From Gnetum montanum (Eukaryota; Streptophyta; Gnetopsida; Gnetales; Gnetaceae), in assembly GCA_015680685.1 (NCBI GenBank), contig MNCI01006679.1, positions 84,591-148,590 of the forward strand: a DNA stretch of 64,000 bases. Direction: 5' to 3'. Below, piece by piece: positions 11,519 to 23,632 of this stretch. The notes under the pieces are model-generated. The model made no database searches, was not told the origin of the DNA, and was given only the letters and a program-made list of their open reading frames with translations. Each line of letters opens with the position of its first letter. Within the stretch, counting starts at the first letter, position 1. The position numbers were made by a program, and so were the translations under genes.

Positions 11519-12309
11519 ATGGCCTCGAAATGTGGACAACAGGAAGGTCCTGCTCAAGGTGTGATCAAATGACCTAGGAGAGGTGAAGGAAAATTTCATG
11601 CTAAACAACATGTAGAGTTAGAAGAACAAAGCATTTAGTATCCACCAAGAAGACCCTGCTACTATACAATCAAGGCAGGTGGAAGGAGGAGCTATTGCAG
11701 TGTCTGAATAGAGATGATATCTCACGTTTCCCCAGGATTGTGTTCAGACCATCCATGAAAGGTCCATATTAATTGTAGTGATCATGGAATTAAACTTTGG
11801 ACCTTTCACAGAATTTTCTCTGGAGGCCATTAGGGATCACCTCAAAGGGTCCCCATTATGGCCTACCTTCTTTGAAAGCGGTTCCTGGTACTTAGGGGAA
11901 ACATACCAATTTTGGCATAATAAACAAGAAGGCACCATGGTTAATAATTGTGTTGTGACTGTTGATTTCTCTGTTCAAGCCATTTCAAAAGTATTAAACC
12001 TTTCGAATACAGGGCCAAAGGTTTCTCAGAACCAACTAGACACTTTCAGAACCAAGCAACTTAATAAATTGTTGATAGAGAATAATAAAAGGGTGGCAGA
12101 AGAAAAAGAGAAGATTGACTAGGATGCCTATATGGCACAAGCATAAACTTACATGCATGCCAAGGCACTCAAGGCCTTACAAGAGGAGAAACTCTAGGCC
12201 ATACTTCAACGCCATCAAATCCCAAAACCTTGAGTGCAAGAAAAGGGAAAGACACCCATGGAGGAGCCACTACCACCAGGAACTACATGAGTTCCATCGA
12301 ATTTTGTAA
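11519..12309 (+). pseudogene. Family G ORF2, internally deleted copy
   Basis: It starts MASK.GQQEGP like the copy at 51445. The middle part, 11778-12122, is open and reads 'FSLEAIRDHLKGSPLWPTFF', 'YLGETYQFWHN' and 'VVTVDFSVQAISKVLNL'. After 'TGPKVSQ' it jumps to 'TFRTKQLNKLL..NNKRVAEEKEK', which in the full copy lies about 1.2 kb further on (near 53140). A second jump removes the coiled coil up to the 'EEPLPPGTT' end. So two deletions removed about 2 kb compared with the 51445 copy. The N-terminal region resembles the plant retroelement protein domain often labelled 'putative plant transposon protein'; that label is an inference. Confidence 0.75.
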
Positions 12310-12460
12310 TCATAGGATTTTCTTTTATGTTATGTCCTAATTTTTTTTGACTCCACACTGTGGCATGAATCCATTCTAGTTAGTCAATAATCCCATACCT
12401 ATCCACTGTGTAATCAATGGAGCTTGTTCTTACTTTAACTCGAGGACAAGTTTTCATTCA
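12310..12460. other. 3' untranslated region of family G
   Basis: This is a short conserved stretch between the ORF2 end and the polypurine tract, collinear with 54222-54377. No other feature is seen. Confidence 0.6.
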
Positions 12461-12472
12461 GTTGTGGGGGTA
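12461..12472 (+). other. Family G polypurine tract
   Basis: GTTGTGGGGGTA ends directly at the TGATGAGTCA start of the LTR. The same sequence precedes the LTR at 54389, supporting it as the plus-strand primer. Confidence 0.8.
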
Positions 12473-13325
12473 TGATGAGTCATAAATTTGCTGGCTGTGA
12501 TATCGCAGCCATGATATCGTAGTAGCTGTGATATCGTAGCTGTGATATCGCATCTGCGACATCGCATACGTGATATCATGGCTTGCCTAGATTTCTATAA
12601 ATAAAAGTTGGCTTTCCTTGTTCTAGGACTTAGTTCTTAGTTCCTTACCCAAACTCTTGTAGTTTTTTCTTCTTAGAGTTAGAATTATTTCCCAGTGTAT
12701 GCCCATAGTGTGGTGATTGTAATTATACGACATCCTTATTCGAGTGTGACGTACTTGGACATGCACATGACCAAAAATAAAGATCGAGATTACTTCATCA
12801 TTGTAGCATTCACTTAGTTTAATTATTTACTTAATTGTTATTTACTGCTTTCTTAGCTAATATCTCTTCACCCTGAACTCCTGTTAAATGTGGAATGAGT
12901 ACAACTTGATCACGAGCATTTAAGTATGACTACTTGGTAACCTAGTAGCCTACCTAGGATCTGCGCTTGGTAATCCCAGTGGTAGTTGTGCAAGAAGTCC
13001 AAGATGTGTACGGATGATTAAGGAACAGATACTCATCGCACTTAGGCTAGCTTAGATTCTCTCTCACCCTTTCTCTCTTAGCTTAGTTAATATTACCTTC
13101 CATTACACCAAGGAGTAGCATTAGCATAGGAACACATCATAAACCTCACTCTGGACTAAACCATACGTGATAAGTTAACACTACTCCAGATGGGAAGACA
13201 ATGAACTATTAGCTAAGGATAACTATCTAGATACCACAACTAGTCCATCTACGGAGTTCGACCGGATCATGCGTGAAATGCTTGTATTCGTATGGTTGAG
13301 TGTAGGGGTACCTTGCCACTCATCA
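12473..13325 (+). repeat. Family G LTR, second copy shared by tandem elements
   Basis: It has the same ends as the 6641 LTR, with GATATC palindromes at 12496-12580 and an intact TATA (CTATAAATA) at 12595-12603. It serves as 3' LTR for the unit starting at 6641. It is followed by a primer site and another gag, so it is also the 5' LTR of a second, truncated unit. Confidence 0.92.
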
Positions 13326-13326
13326 T

Positions 13327-13345
13327 TGGCACCGTTGTCGGGGAT
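13327..13345 (+). other. Primer-binding site, tRNA-Asp type, second unit
   Basis: Identical 19-mer to the one at 7514, one base after the LTR. Confidence 0.85.
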
Positions 13346-13466
13346 GATGCTAGTTATCTAGATTAGTTATATCATACAAGGTCACTGTATAGGAATTAAT
13401 GATATATCTTTCAAGAAGAAATAATTACAAAAATTCACATACGAATTCACACACAGTTTCACAATC

Positions 13467-15447
13467 ATGCCTCTCCTACAAGACTATGATAATGCCACAT
13501 CTAGTGAGGAAATTCATTGGAGAACCAACGAATTATTTGACAATGAAGATTGGAGTACGCAACCTGAGGTGCGGGTTTCTTATAAACATCAACGAAGGTA
13601 ACATCATCCCAACACATGAAAGCATAACTTACGTGATGATGATGAATCCCTACTAGCCACTACAAGCCTAACGCAAATACAAGAGGTTGTTCGAATCTCC
13701 TGTAGGCATCGTAAAGAGAGCTGTCTACCCAGGCTTGATTTAAACAACTTTCCTAATTTCTCAGGAGGCTATGACTTAGATCTGCATTAACATTTACAAG
13801 CCTTCTATGATGCCTGCACATGGAACAACATTGATAACGGTTGGAAAAAACTCAAGCTCTTCCCTATGACACTCGTTGGCCAAGCAAAAGTATGCTATAG
13901 ATCATTAAAACCAAATTCAATACGACATTGGCCAACAATGGTGGAAGTCTTTAATGAAAGATATCAAACCTACGCAAGAGTGTTGGCCTTGAGGAAAAAA
14001 ATCCAAGAGTGAAAACAAGAACAACATGAACCCTTGTACATGGCCTTAGAAAGATATTATGCACTGTTAAACAATTTTCTAGGCCATGAGTTCTCCAAAG
14101 AAAGGCTAATGTACCATATCATTGATGGGCTTTGTGATGAAACAAGAAAGACCCTAGGGATGTATGCCCAAGGATAACTATATGATCTACGAACCCATCA
14201 ATTACAAGAGCTTATTAAGCGGGTAGAAAAAGAAGAATGAGAGATGGCTAGATGAGAGAGTGTTGAAAAACATGTACGGGACCAGAATCCCAACTTAACA
14301 AAGGTCCATAATCATAAAAAGGAGAAATCAACCAATCTCAAGGAGGAAAAATCATCTTTGCCAACACAACAATCACTAGAAGAGTCAAGGAAAAGATCAA
14401 TAAGATGTTGGAATGGACACATAAAAAGTGTGAAGAATTTATTGATATCATTGGAGATAGAGTTTTGACAACCCGAGAAGTAGGAAAAAGTATCATTAGA
14501 TAATCGGAAAGAAGGGATAAGAAAAATAAGAGCTCAACGGCCAATCACACGTATGAATGCAACATTTTCCTGTATGATCACCCCAAGGGCCAATGCCTAA
14601 TCTTGTTACATTTATATGAGCATTGGGAAAGCACGTTACATCCCAAATTCATATAGAGATACCATGTTCAATCATAGTGACATCAATCCCAGTCGTGGGG
14701 GAAGCTACTGCTAAACTGGAGACACCCTTCATATCATCCGAATCCAAATGCTTATCTAGTCCAATACCCTATTTCTCAAAATGGGCCAACACACCCTATC
14801 TCACCGCATTATCATTCTCCTCAATACTATCAGCCCATGTCCTTAACACAACCATTACCTTGTGCACCTTACACTTCTCCTAATTTTCAACATTCTCATC
14901 CTTCCCCTCCGTCTACATCACCACCAACTGTTCCTAAGGTGTCTACACCACAGTAACAACCCTCAAACATTACTTGTGCTACTGTTGCCAACAACAGTTA
15001 GAGACCTTAGCAACATCAAAGGCATCCCTTCTTTACAAATGACCCTAGGAAGGGACAACACAATTCCAAGGCCACTACATCCTCCAACTCAACACAAGTC
15101 CAACACTATGGTGCATCCTTCTCTTCAAACCCAATGCCTAATGCTACTTCATCAAGGCCACCAATTAACACTCCAACAATCATACGGCCCNCTACTTCAT
15201 CAAGGCCACCAATTAACACTCCAATAATCATACGGCCCAATGAATACAACCATGGAGGGAAACATCCTAATCCTTGCATACCATCAAACTATCCCAATTA
15301 TCATAGTGGATCAACTTGTTATCCCAAAGATACATCTTATAAATTGCCCCACTATGCTTACTATAATCAGGTGTGCGAACCCCAATGGGGTAAGTATGAC
15401 TAGGTCCTAATATTTCCAACATGCAAGGATCCCCAGCTTTCATTTAT
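13467..15447 (+). pseudogene. Family G gag, second tandem copy, cut at its 3' end
   Basis: Nearly identical to 7654-9590, including many shared stops, which indicates a recent common copy. The zinc-knuckle region lies near 14558-14600. The donor-like GTAAGTATG is at 15390. Homology to the other gag copies stops abruptly after CTTTCATTTATTAA at about 15447, and family T internal sequence follows. There is an N at 15191 flanked by a 47-bp repeat (15144-15190 and 15192-15238) that looks like an unmerged assembly overlap. Confidence 0.85.
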
Positions 15448-15501
15448 TAAATCTCCCACATTGGTGGTCAGGTTGGCCTTCTCCTTCTCAAGTCTCTATA
15501 C

Positions 15502-18170
15502 CCATTTCCAGAGGTCTTCATTCATGCATTCCCACAAGGAGCATGTCGAGTATAGTGCACATTGACTCACTTCGTCATATATGCAATGAGGTACCTCGGT
15601 CACCTTTGGTGGAAATTCAGGTACGACGTCGACCTCAAAAACCCACCTAGGGTCCCACTTGAGATGAGAGGCTGCCAAGCACACATAAAAATGCATTAGT
15701 CACAGTGGCATGGTGAATGCAACAACAATTTAGAGTCTAGCATAGGACTTTAACTTACCCACTTCTGAGTCAACCTACTTTGAGTGGTCGATCATGTTGT
15801 CGACCACCCCCTCCATGAAAGTAAATTTGTTGGGGGTCTTGGTCCATGGTCGTAGGCACATCAAGGATGAGTCGGAGGTATCAACGGTGGTATTAGCTAC
15901 ATGGTAAAATGTGTTAGATAAAGAGGAGAGAACCATAATAGGGTTGATGAATAGTGTAAATGATAGTGTAAAGCTCCTACCCAGCAAACCCTTAGGGGTG
16001 ATAGTGGGGGGGTCACCCATCGACACACTGTCAAATATGCAGTAAAACTCACTAGCATCCAAATGGAGCCCCTCTCCTTTCAGCTAACCTAATAACATAG
16101 CAGCATCCTCGATGCTCATGTGCCCCTCCAGTTCTAAGCTACTCTCTGCAAAAGGGTCATTAGTAAGAGCCTCTTCCTCATCAGGAGGGGCTTCCTCATC
16201 GTCGGCAGGAACCTCCTCTTCATCGGTAGGGGCCTCTTCCTCACCAATCGAGGCCCTTTCTTCTATAGCAGGGGCCCCTTCTTCCTTGGTTGGGGCCCTC
16301 TCCTCTATAGCCAGCACCTCCTCATTTTCACCAGTTACCCCTATTGTAGGGGCCGCTACTTCTTCTTCTCCTTCTTCCTCTTCTTCCTTAGCTAATAAAG
16401 TATAGTCACTGTAAGCAAATTACACTAACTCGAAGCACATGCTATGCTGTGCAACACTACCTAGTGTAACACAATGTAGTAAATGTTAGCAAATAAAAAA
16501 AAACTTACCAATCGGAGGCTACACTCTGCGAAGTTTGAGTCATAGCTTCTTCCCCCTCTCTTCGTTAGTACGGTAGGGTGGGACCTCTTATGTTGCAGCT
16601 TGGTTGTCACCGTCTTTGTAATGAGGCATTCCCCCCTTGTCACACTACCAGTGGTAATGGGGGATGCCTCTCCGATGCTTTCTTAAGCTCAAAAGTTATG
16701 TGCCACCCGATCCCTGGTCATCATTGAAAATGATTCCCTAATAGCTTTCTGGGGATCTTGAGATTAGGTGGTACAGAAGACTTGGCAGATCCATGGTTTG
16801 GAAATTTGGCTATGATCTTGTAGTACCTACACTTCATTCTCACAGACTACCAAGAATTTTGCAAAAGGTCGTAGACAGGCTATGATCTTGTAGTACCTAG
16901 ACTCCATTCTCACAGACTACCAAGAATTTTTCAAAAGGTCGTAGACAGGCTATGAAGAAGGCATGATGCACGTTGAAATGGGATTCAAGCTTTCAGCGAA
17001 GCTTGACCATTTCAGATTGCATGCCTTTGTAAAGATGCTTGGCCCAATTATAATGGGTCCCATTTTCCATGAAATTCCTCATTATCCAAGCCTACTCAAT
17101 CCCAATGATTTTTCCTTGGGATAGCATCTTGGGGAAGGCAAGGGCATGGAAGATAGGGTAAACCGTTTTGGCCACCCATAGCCTAACTTTCTCAATATAA
17201 ATCCCCTTTCGGTCCTTTGCTGCCCCTAGCCACTACTCGATGTCCCCCTGATTGTGTGCATCTTTCTTGGATTTTTCTCCCACGGGGAGACCATTAAAGG
17301 AAACATCAAAAAGATCTGCAAATAATTGATCGTTGACATCAAACACCACGTGCACACTATGAACATGTGTGTGGAAGTGGTTTGCCTTTTCGAAGAAGGA
17401 GTTGGCTAGGGAAAGCATCTCTGTAGGCAGGACATTTGAGTTAATAGCCAAAAATAAGTCCATAAGCCTAGCCTCCTAAAGATTATGGACAAGCATGGTT
17501 GTAGCCTCATTATAGAGCCAAAATTGGGTCTCCTCCACCTCCCCATACTTAAAAAAGAGGTTGGTTTTGTTGTTCTTGGAGGCAATCACAGTCACCTCTT
17601 GGGATTTCTTCACCACTAAAATAGATCGCAAGAAAAAGGAAAAAAATAGCAAAAAAGGAGAAAGGGTTAGAAAAATGTAAACATCACTCAAACATGTAAC
17701 AGTGAATTCACACTTTAGCGTACTAGGTTTGAATGATGTGGGAAATGGTGGGAGANGGTTGGATAGGTTCTGAACTCACCCCAAAATTGGCCTATTACAC
17801 CGGCGCGCACATTTCCAATAGAGGAAAACTCCTGCAAGGCCATTTGTGCCAACGCTAAGGCATTTGTGTCACTGTGGAGATCACTTTTGTCAATAAAAAA
17901 CCTAGCAACACACAAGAAATGCACATATACACTGTTAATACTTGTGTTTAGCGTAGCATGGATTACACAACAAAATACCTTCATAGAACTCACCCGCCGA
18001 CATAGTAAATGGTTCGAGGTGGGTTTTGAAAGCAGGTGCCCATGTGACAGGAAAAAAACAATGTGTTGTATAAGTGATAGCACTTATACTCAGGCATCTT
18101 CCAAATCTAGCTTAAGCATCTCAGACTTTTTGGACACTGGTTGGAACCTTTTTCCTACATGCCCCTGATT
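15502..18170 (-). pseudogene. Antisense multi-exon gene inside family T (copy 1)
   Basis: Reading the minus strand, at least five exons can be followed: about 18090-17994, 17901-17724, 17615-16509, 16408-15759 and 15671-15502. Introns are short (92, about 108, 100 and 87 bp) and have good sites. Examples are GGTGAGTT to TTGTGTGTTGCTAG, GGTAAGTTTT to TTTGCTTACAG, and GGTAAGTTAA to TGTGTGCTTGGCAG. Joining exon 1 to 2 and exon 4 to 5 keeps one frame; exon 3 to 4 does not, suggesting an indel. Exon 3 (about 370 codons) reads 'SQEVTVIASKNNKTNLFFKY', 'LFADLFDVSFNGLP' and 'GIYIEKVRLWVAK..YPIFHAL'. Exon 4 has an acidic repeat of EE-APxxEE type (16100-16400). TAG stops and an N at 17756 break it. Function is unknown. 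It opposes the element's own pol, and a second copy is at 30828. Confidence 0.7.
16808..16947. repeat. 70-bp tandem duplication within exon 3
   Basis: Units 16808-16877 and 16878-16947 differ at only about three bases. The homologous exon of the second copy (near 31137-31210) has a single unit. It is a recent local duplication, or an assembly effect, and it alters the reading frame (70 is not a multiple of 3). Confidence 0.85.
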
Positions 18171-19640
18171 GACCCATTAGTCAAAAATTTTAGAATACCC
18201 TAGTTTGCTCTAGGAAATAGGGCTTCTGTGATTGTGGTTGTTGTCTCTGCCAATAAGTGTGATCAAACGATCACACTAAAATGCTAGAGGAGAAACTATA
18301 GGAAGTCCCATGCACCCTCCCGAAACCAGACCACCTACTGCTCCACACGTGCATGGGGAGAAGGGACATTAGCCACTAGTATGCTAAGGCAACACAGGAC
18401 TTCCACAATCTCCAAGACAATCAGGATGGGCCTTAACATGACCCTACATAATGAAGCATTAGCCATTAGCACAATGTATGAGCAAAGTTTACACGTAGCG
18501 TAGTGTAATCCTCTGATTACATATAGCATAGCATGTCATTTTCATTGCATGTAGTGTAGCATGATTTTTCAATCATAAAAAAATAAAAATAAAATAAAAA
18601 AAACACACACAAACAAAAAAGAAAAAAATAAGCCTTGTAGCATAGCATAGTCATCAAACCTCAAACAATGCAACTACACTTAGATGACACGTAATATAGC
18701 AACTGAACATGAATAGGCAAACATGCAACACAACATTATGGTGACCATGGAAATATGGCAAACTTAGCAAAAAAGAAAAAAAAAACAAATTCAGCAACGT
18801 AGTGGTGTTACAGATTCAATAGTGTAACAAGGCGATAAACCTAAAGACATTACGATGTACAGGCATGCTGTAATAAAAACATTTCAAAATGTAGACAAGT
18901 AAGAGTTCACTGTGTTACAACCGTTCCAACCATACTTTGGCTATACAAAATAATTTGTGCTATACTACGTTAAACACATGTCTCATTTGTCAAATCTCAT
19001 AGACGACCAAACCCTCCTAAGGGCGACGTGCTATGCTAACCATGCGCTAAGTTGTCTACACTTGCCCAAACGCCCATGACAAGGCAGTCACAACAATGGT
19101 AGCCAAGGCGATGCTGCATGCAGCGATAGAAAAATGTCCATATAGCTGCTATGGCCAACCAGCAATGGTGGCAGTGTAGCAGCCAAAACGGTGACCAAAA
19201 AAAGTGGCAAAAGATGCAGATTTCAACAATAACAATTCCAGAAGTCTGAACAACAAAGGTAATGTAATAACTTATCAAGCAGACGAAGTGTCCTCCCACA
19301 CTTCAACACATGCCTAGGTCAGGTGCCCCAAAGTGTCCTTTACTTCATCCACCTTAGCAAGTCCTCAGTGCTTACGTTCACCTTTAGGTGCCATTGCTTC
19401 ACTTTCAAATGCTATCGAATGCTACGCTACATTGTTTTGCTTTCTCTTGGAACGATCGCGCTACACTCTAGATATGGGTTCTATGCTCTGACAATGAAAA
19501 TGACAAGTTTACTAAGGGTAAACCCCTATTTATAGTTGACACGGTGAAAAGAACTTGCCATTTTTGCACCTTGAGTAATGTGGAATGCCCCATATAGCGT
19601 AATACTTTCATGTCATAAACTTGCGATAGCATAGCATTCT
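18171..19640. other. Family T region upstream of the antisense gene
   Basis: Homologous to 32470-34150 in copy 2. It holds many scattered TAGCGTAGCATAG-type words, poly-A-rich stretches and no convincing coding frame. Short ORFs such as 18335-18529 and 19036-19299 (minus) are not conserved as frames. It could hold the promoter of the antisense gene, but no TATA or start was identified with confidence. Confidence 0.5.
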
Positions 19641-20040
19641 TGCTTGCAAATAGGTGGGCCCAATCAAAAATTTTGTCCCACCTTAAATTAGCAACCTACC
19701 TATATAGAGCCTACATGCAATGGTTTGCAAAGACCTTAAACTAGTGACATTTTACAAAGCCTACTTGTTAGCAGTCCACAAAGACCTTAAACTAGTAATG
19801 TTATCCACCAACCTGTTAGTGGTCTATAAAGACCTTAAACTAGTAACTTTACCTTTACACCCTATTAATGGTCCTTCTTGACCTTAAACTAGCATTTCTA
19901 GCACCCATTTCACATTTTAGACTAGATTTCTCAATGTTACGGTCCACAAAAATCTTAAACTAGCAGAGTTAATGTCAATTGCATGTTTGAACCCGCTCAC
20001 GGTCTACCAAGACCTTAAACTAGTAACTTGCAAACTTGGC
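19641..20040 (+). repeat. Minisatellite with AAGACCTTAAACTAG core, left block
   Basis: About six to seven degenerate units of roughly 60 bp each contain GGTCCACAAAGACCTTAAACTAG. The equivalent block in copy 2 is at 34150-34385. Units differ by many substitutions, so the array is old. Confidence 0.8.
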
Positions 20041-20149
20041 CATATATTTGATGATCATTGCATGTTTCATTATTGCTTTGCAAATATTTATTATTATGCA
20101 CTATAGCTACAAATAGGTATCACTTGACCGAGCTTCTTCTTATTGTGGC

Positions 20150-23100
20150 AAGTTGAACAAGATGGCCATGCAGCGTGATCTACACTCACTTTTAACCTTG
20201 ATAGGTACTCATGGCAAGCTTGTAAGATATCTAAACTTAGAGTTGATAGACTAGGATTCATCTACTGATAACACTATAGCATCCTTGGAAACGTCCCTAG
20301 ATTGGCCCAAACATTTGGTTCAGGCCTTAGACTTAGTGGTCGGGGATGTGACCAAGGACCCTCTCATTGAAGTACCAATAAAGACATCCTAGGGAAAAAT
20401 AAAGACACTAAAACTAAGTTCCCTCCTAGATCAACATATGCAAAAAGATGTATCCAGAGTCCGTTAAGACAACATCAAAGTATTCGCATGGTCTTACAAT
20501 GACATGCCGGGTTTAGACCCATGGCTAATACAACATAACATTGTATTGGACCCACGTGTCAAATCAGTTAAACAAAAGGCTCAAAAAATTAAACTAGAAA
20601 TCGCATTAGCTGTACGTGATGAAATCACTAAGCTATACTAAGCAGGTTTCATTCACGTAGTTGATTACTCAGAGTGGGTATCAAACATTGTTGTGGTCTC
20701 TAAGAAAAATAAGAGGAATATGAATTTATATAGATTCCCAGGATCTAAACAAAGAAATGATTAAAGATGACTTCCCACTACCAAGTATTGATCAACTTAT
20801 CGACACTATGGCTGGTCATGCTTTACTATCCTTCATGGATGGGTTCTCGGGCTACAATCAAATTTGCATAAATCTAGAGCATCAGTTAACAACTACATTT
20901 ATGACCCGTTGGGGTACCTTTTGTTACACTATGATGGCCTTTGGTTTAAAGAATGTTGGAGCAACTTATCAATGAGCCATGACCTACATATTTAGTGACT
21001 ACCTCCTAGAGAGACTAAACAATTACATGGATGACATAGTAGTCAAGTCTAAGACAACGATTGATCATCCCATGGATCTAGATGTAGTCCTGACATGTTT
21101 TCATAGGCATGACTTGTGCCTTAATCTAAAGAAGTGTGTTTTTGGCGTAAAAACCAGACTCATGCTAGGGTTTGTAGTATCGAAGGCTGGAATATGAGTG
21201 GACCCTAACAAAGTTAAGGCCATTGTTAACCTAGCACCTCCTACTAACCTTAAATAATTGCATGGGTTTCAGGGTAGAATATAGTTCATTAGAAGATTTA
21301 TAGCAAGGTTGACTGACAAGTTACACCCCATGCAACATTTACTAAAGAAGGGGGTTAACTTCGAGTGGACAACACAGTGCCAACAAGCCTTTGATGACTT
21401 AAAGAAAGAGCTTTTACACCTCCAAAATTTTTACCCATCATAGAGGAATAATAATTTCTACATCGACCTTGCTACCTTGGACACATCCATCGCAAAACTA
21501 TTATGCGAAAAAAGAGAAGACGGCTCTGAAATCCCAGTCTATTACTTGAGCCATGCATTGATAGCATATGAAGCTAAATACAACGAAGTGGAAAGGAATT
21601 GTCTCTCCTTAGTGTTTGCACTAAAAAAGTGGATATACTACCTATTCTATAGCCAAGTGAACATTATATGCAAAAGCAACATACTTTGGGCTATCATGAA
21701 CAACTTATACGAAAGTAGCAGGATAGCTCGATGGAATGTAATAACAGCAGAATTCGATTTACAGTATGTAGTCCAATCGTCAATGAAAGGACAAGAGATA
21801 GTTATGCAACTTGCAACCTCACCCATTGACAATCAAGTAACCATAGAACTAGAATTACTTGATGAAAATGTTAGCAGTATCAACCTTGTGCCATTGAATT
21901 TCAAGGCCATTTTTCATTTTGACGATGTATCAACCACGTGAGGTGGTAGTGTTGCTGTCATAAGTAGATTCCCCTTGGGGGAGATGCAACCTTTTGCTTA
22001 CCACTTCACGATCCTTTGTATGAACAGTGTAGCTGAGTATGAAGGACTCCTTAGGGGCCTCTTAGTAGCTCAAAAATTAAAGATCCAACATCTAGCAGTC
22101 TGAGTTGACTCTCAACTTGTCGTCAACCAAATCATTGAAGTCTATGCCTGTAAAGCTTCACACTTATAGCCTTACTATGATTTGGCCAAAAACTTGTTGA
22201 AACAGTTCACCATGATAGACATCCAGCATGTGCCATGCAGTGAGAACACCGTAGCTGATGCCTTGGCTATGCTAGAGTTAAACGTGCTGCCACACCTATT
22301 TGCAACTCTACCTACTTTAATAACAGAATGCACAGACCCTATCATCCAAGCAGTACACATGGCCTCCGTAAGTGCTACGAATTCCCAAGAGTGGTACACT
22401 AACGTGAAAGCCTACCTATAGCATGGTGAATCCCCACATGGCTTGACATCTGCCCAAAGGGATGCAATTCAGAAGCAAGCACAATAGTATGTCCTCATAG
22501 GAGATAACACCTTGTGTAAACGCTCCTTTGATGGAATACTGTTAACTTGCATTGGTGGGGAGGAGGCACAAAAACTCATTAGCAAAGTCCATGAAGGACT
22601 ATGTGGAGGACACATAGCTTCCAGGGCCATGGAAGCTAAGATAAGATGCCCAAGGTATTATTGGCCTTACATGGAATGAGATTGTTTTGCTAAAGTCAAG
22701 ACGTGTGACATGTACCAATGTCACGCAAACCTGATACACGTGCCACCTACTGAGTTTCACCCTACGCAGATCACATGGCCATTCCAATGATGGGGACTAG
22801 ATATCATAGGACCTATAACACCTAAGTCTTCCACTGAACATAGTTTCATCATTACTGCCACCGAGTACTTTACGAAGTGGGTAGAGGCTATCCCCCTTAG
22901 GAAAACTACATCTCAACAGGTTTGCCACTTCATCTTAGATAACATCGTAACAAGGTTTGGTCTTCCCATGACTATTGTGACAATGGGCCATAGTTTAGTA
23001 GTGGAGAAACTAGAACCTTTTGTAGCAACCTTGGCATTAAGTAATCTTTTTCATTGCCATATTACCCACAGGCTAACAGTCAGGTAGAAGCAACTAACAA

Positions 23101-23620
23101 GGCCATCATCATCTTGCGTAAAAAAAGGCTTAGTAATAGTAAGAGGTGATGGCACGAGCAAATCCTCTATGTGATGTGGGCCTACCATACGATGTGCAGG
23201 ATAGCTACAGGTAAGACTCCCTATAGTCTAGTTTATGGATCTAAAGCATGAATTGTAGGTACCATCACTAGGGATGATCCTTTTGAGCATCGTGAATGAA
23301 GCCCAAAATAATGAGTCAAGGATCATCGACCTTGACTCCCTGGAGGAAGAGCATGCACAAATACTGGGTTGCATCGAATGGTATCAAGACAAGCAGCAGA
23401 AAAAGCATCATGTAAACCTACATCAATGGCCGATCAAAAAGGGTGACCTAGTTCTCAAGGCTGTCCGTGAGCATGTAGAAAAGTTTTCGGCAAACTAGAA
23501 AGGTCCATTTGTAGTCACAAAAGCCTACAAGAATGGAGCCTTCAAACTAGAAGACATGGATGGTAGAGAGTTTGCAAATCCTGTGAACCCCTTATAGTTG
23601 AAGCCATACTACATCTAAGG
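20150..23620 (+). pseudogene. pol: Ty3/gypsy pol of Tat/Athila type (RT, two RNase H, integrase)
   Basis: Domains run in order. RT: 'FAWSYNDMPGLD' near 20490, 'AGFIHV', 'DDFPLPSIDQLIDTMAG' at 20766, 'FMDGFSGYNQI', and the catalytic YMDD at 21024-21035. A first RNase H lies near 21440-21700 ('EAKYNEVERNCL'). A second, Tat-type RNase H lies near 21930-22260 ('AEYEGLLRGLLVAQ', 'VDSQLVV'). Integrase has an HHCC zinc region at about 22580-22730 and a core starting 'WGLDIIGPI' at 22795. The second catalytic Asp is lost through a short deletion near 22980. The 'QVEA.NK' glutamate motif remains. An integrase tail 'GPFVVTKAYKNGAFKLED' ends near 23590. There is no chromodomain. About fifteen stops and several shifts disable it. 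No gag or protease is found ahead of it. Confidence 0.93.
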
Positions 23621-23632
23621 TAGAAGCAAGGT

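Noticed and set aside
16112-16405. Ser/Ala-rich plus-strand ORF of 97 codons
   Set aside because: It is the complement of the acidic repeat of antisense exon 4, which has proper splice borders on the minus strand.
19641-20040. Possible CRISPR-like or satellite array
   Set aside because: Units are degenerate, spacing is irregular, the context is a plant retroelement and the same array sits in a second element copy; it is an element minisatellite.
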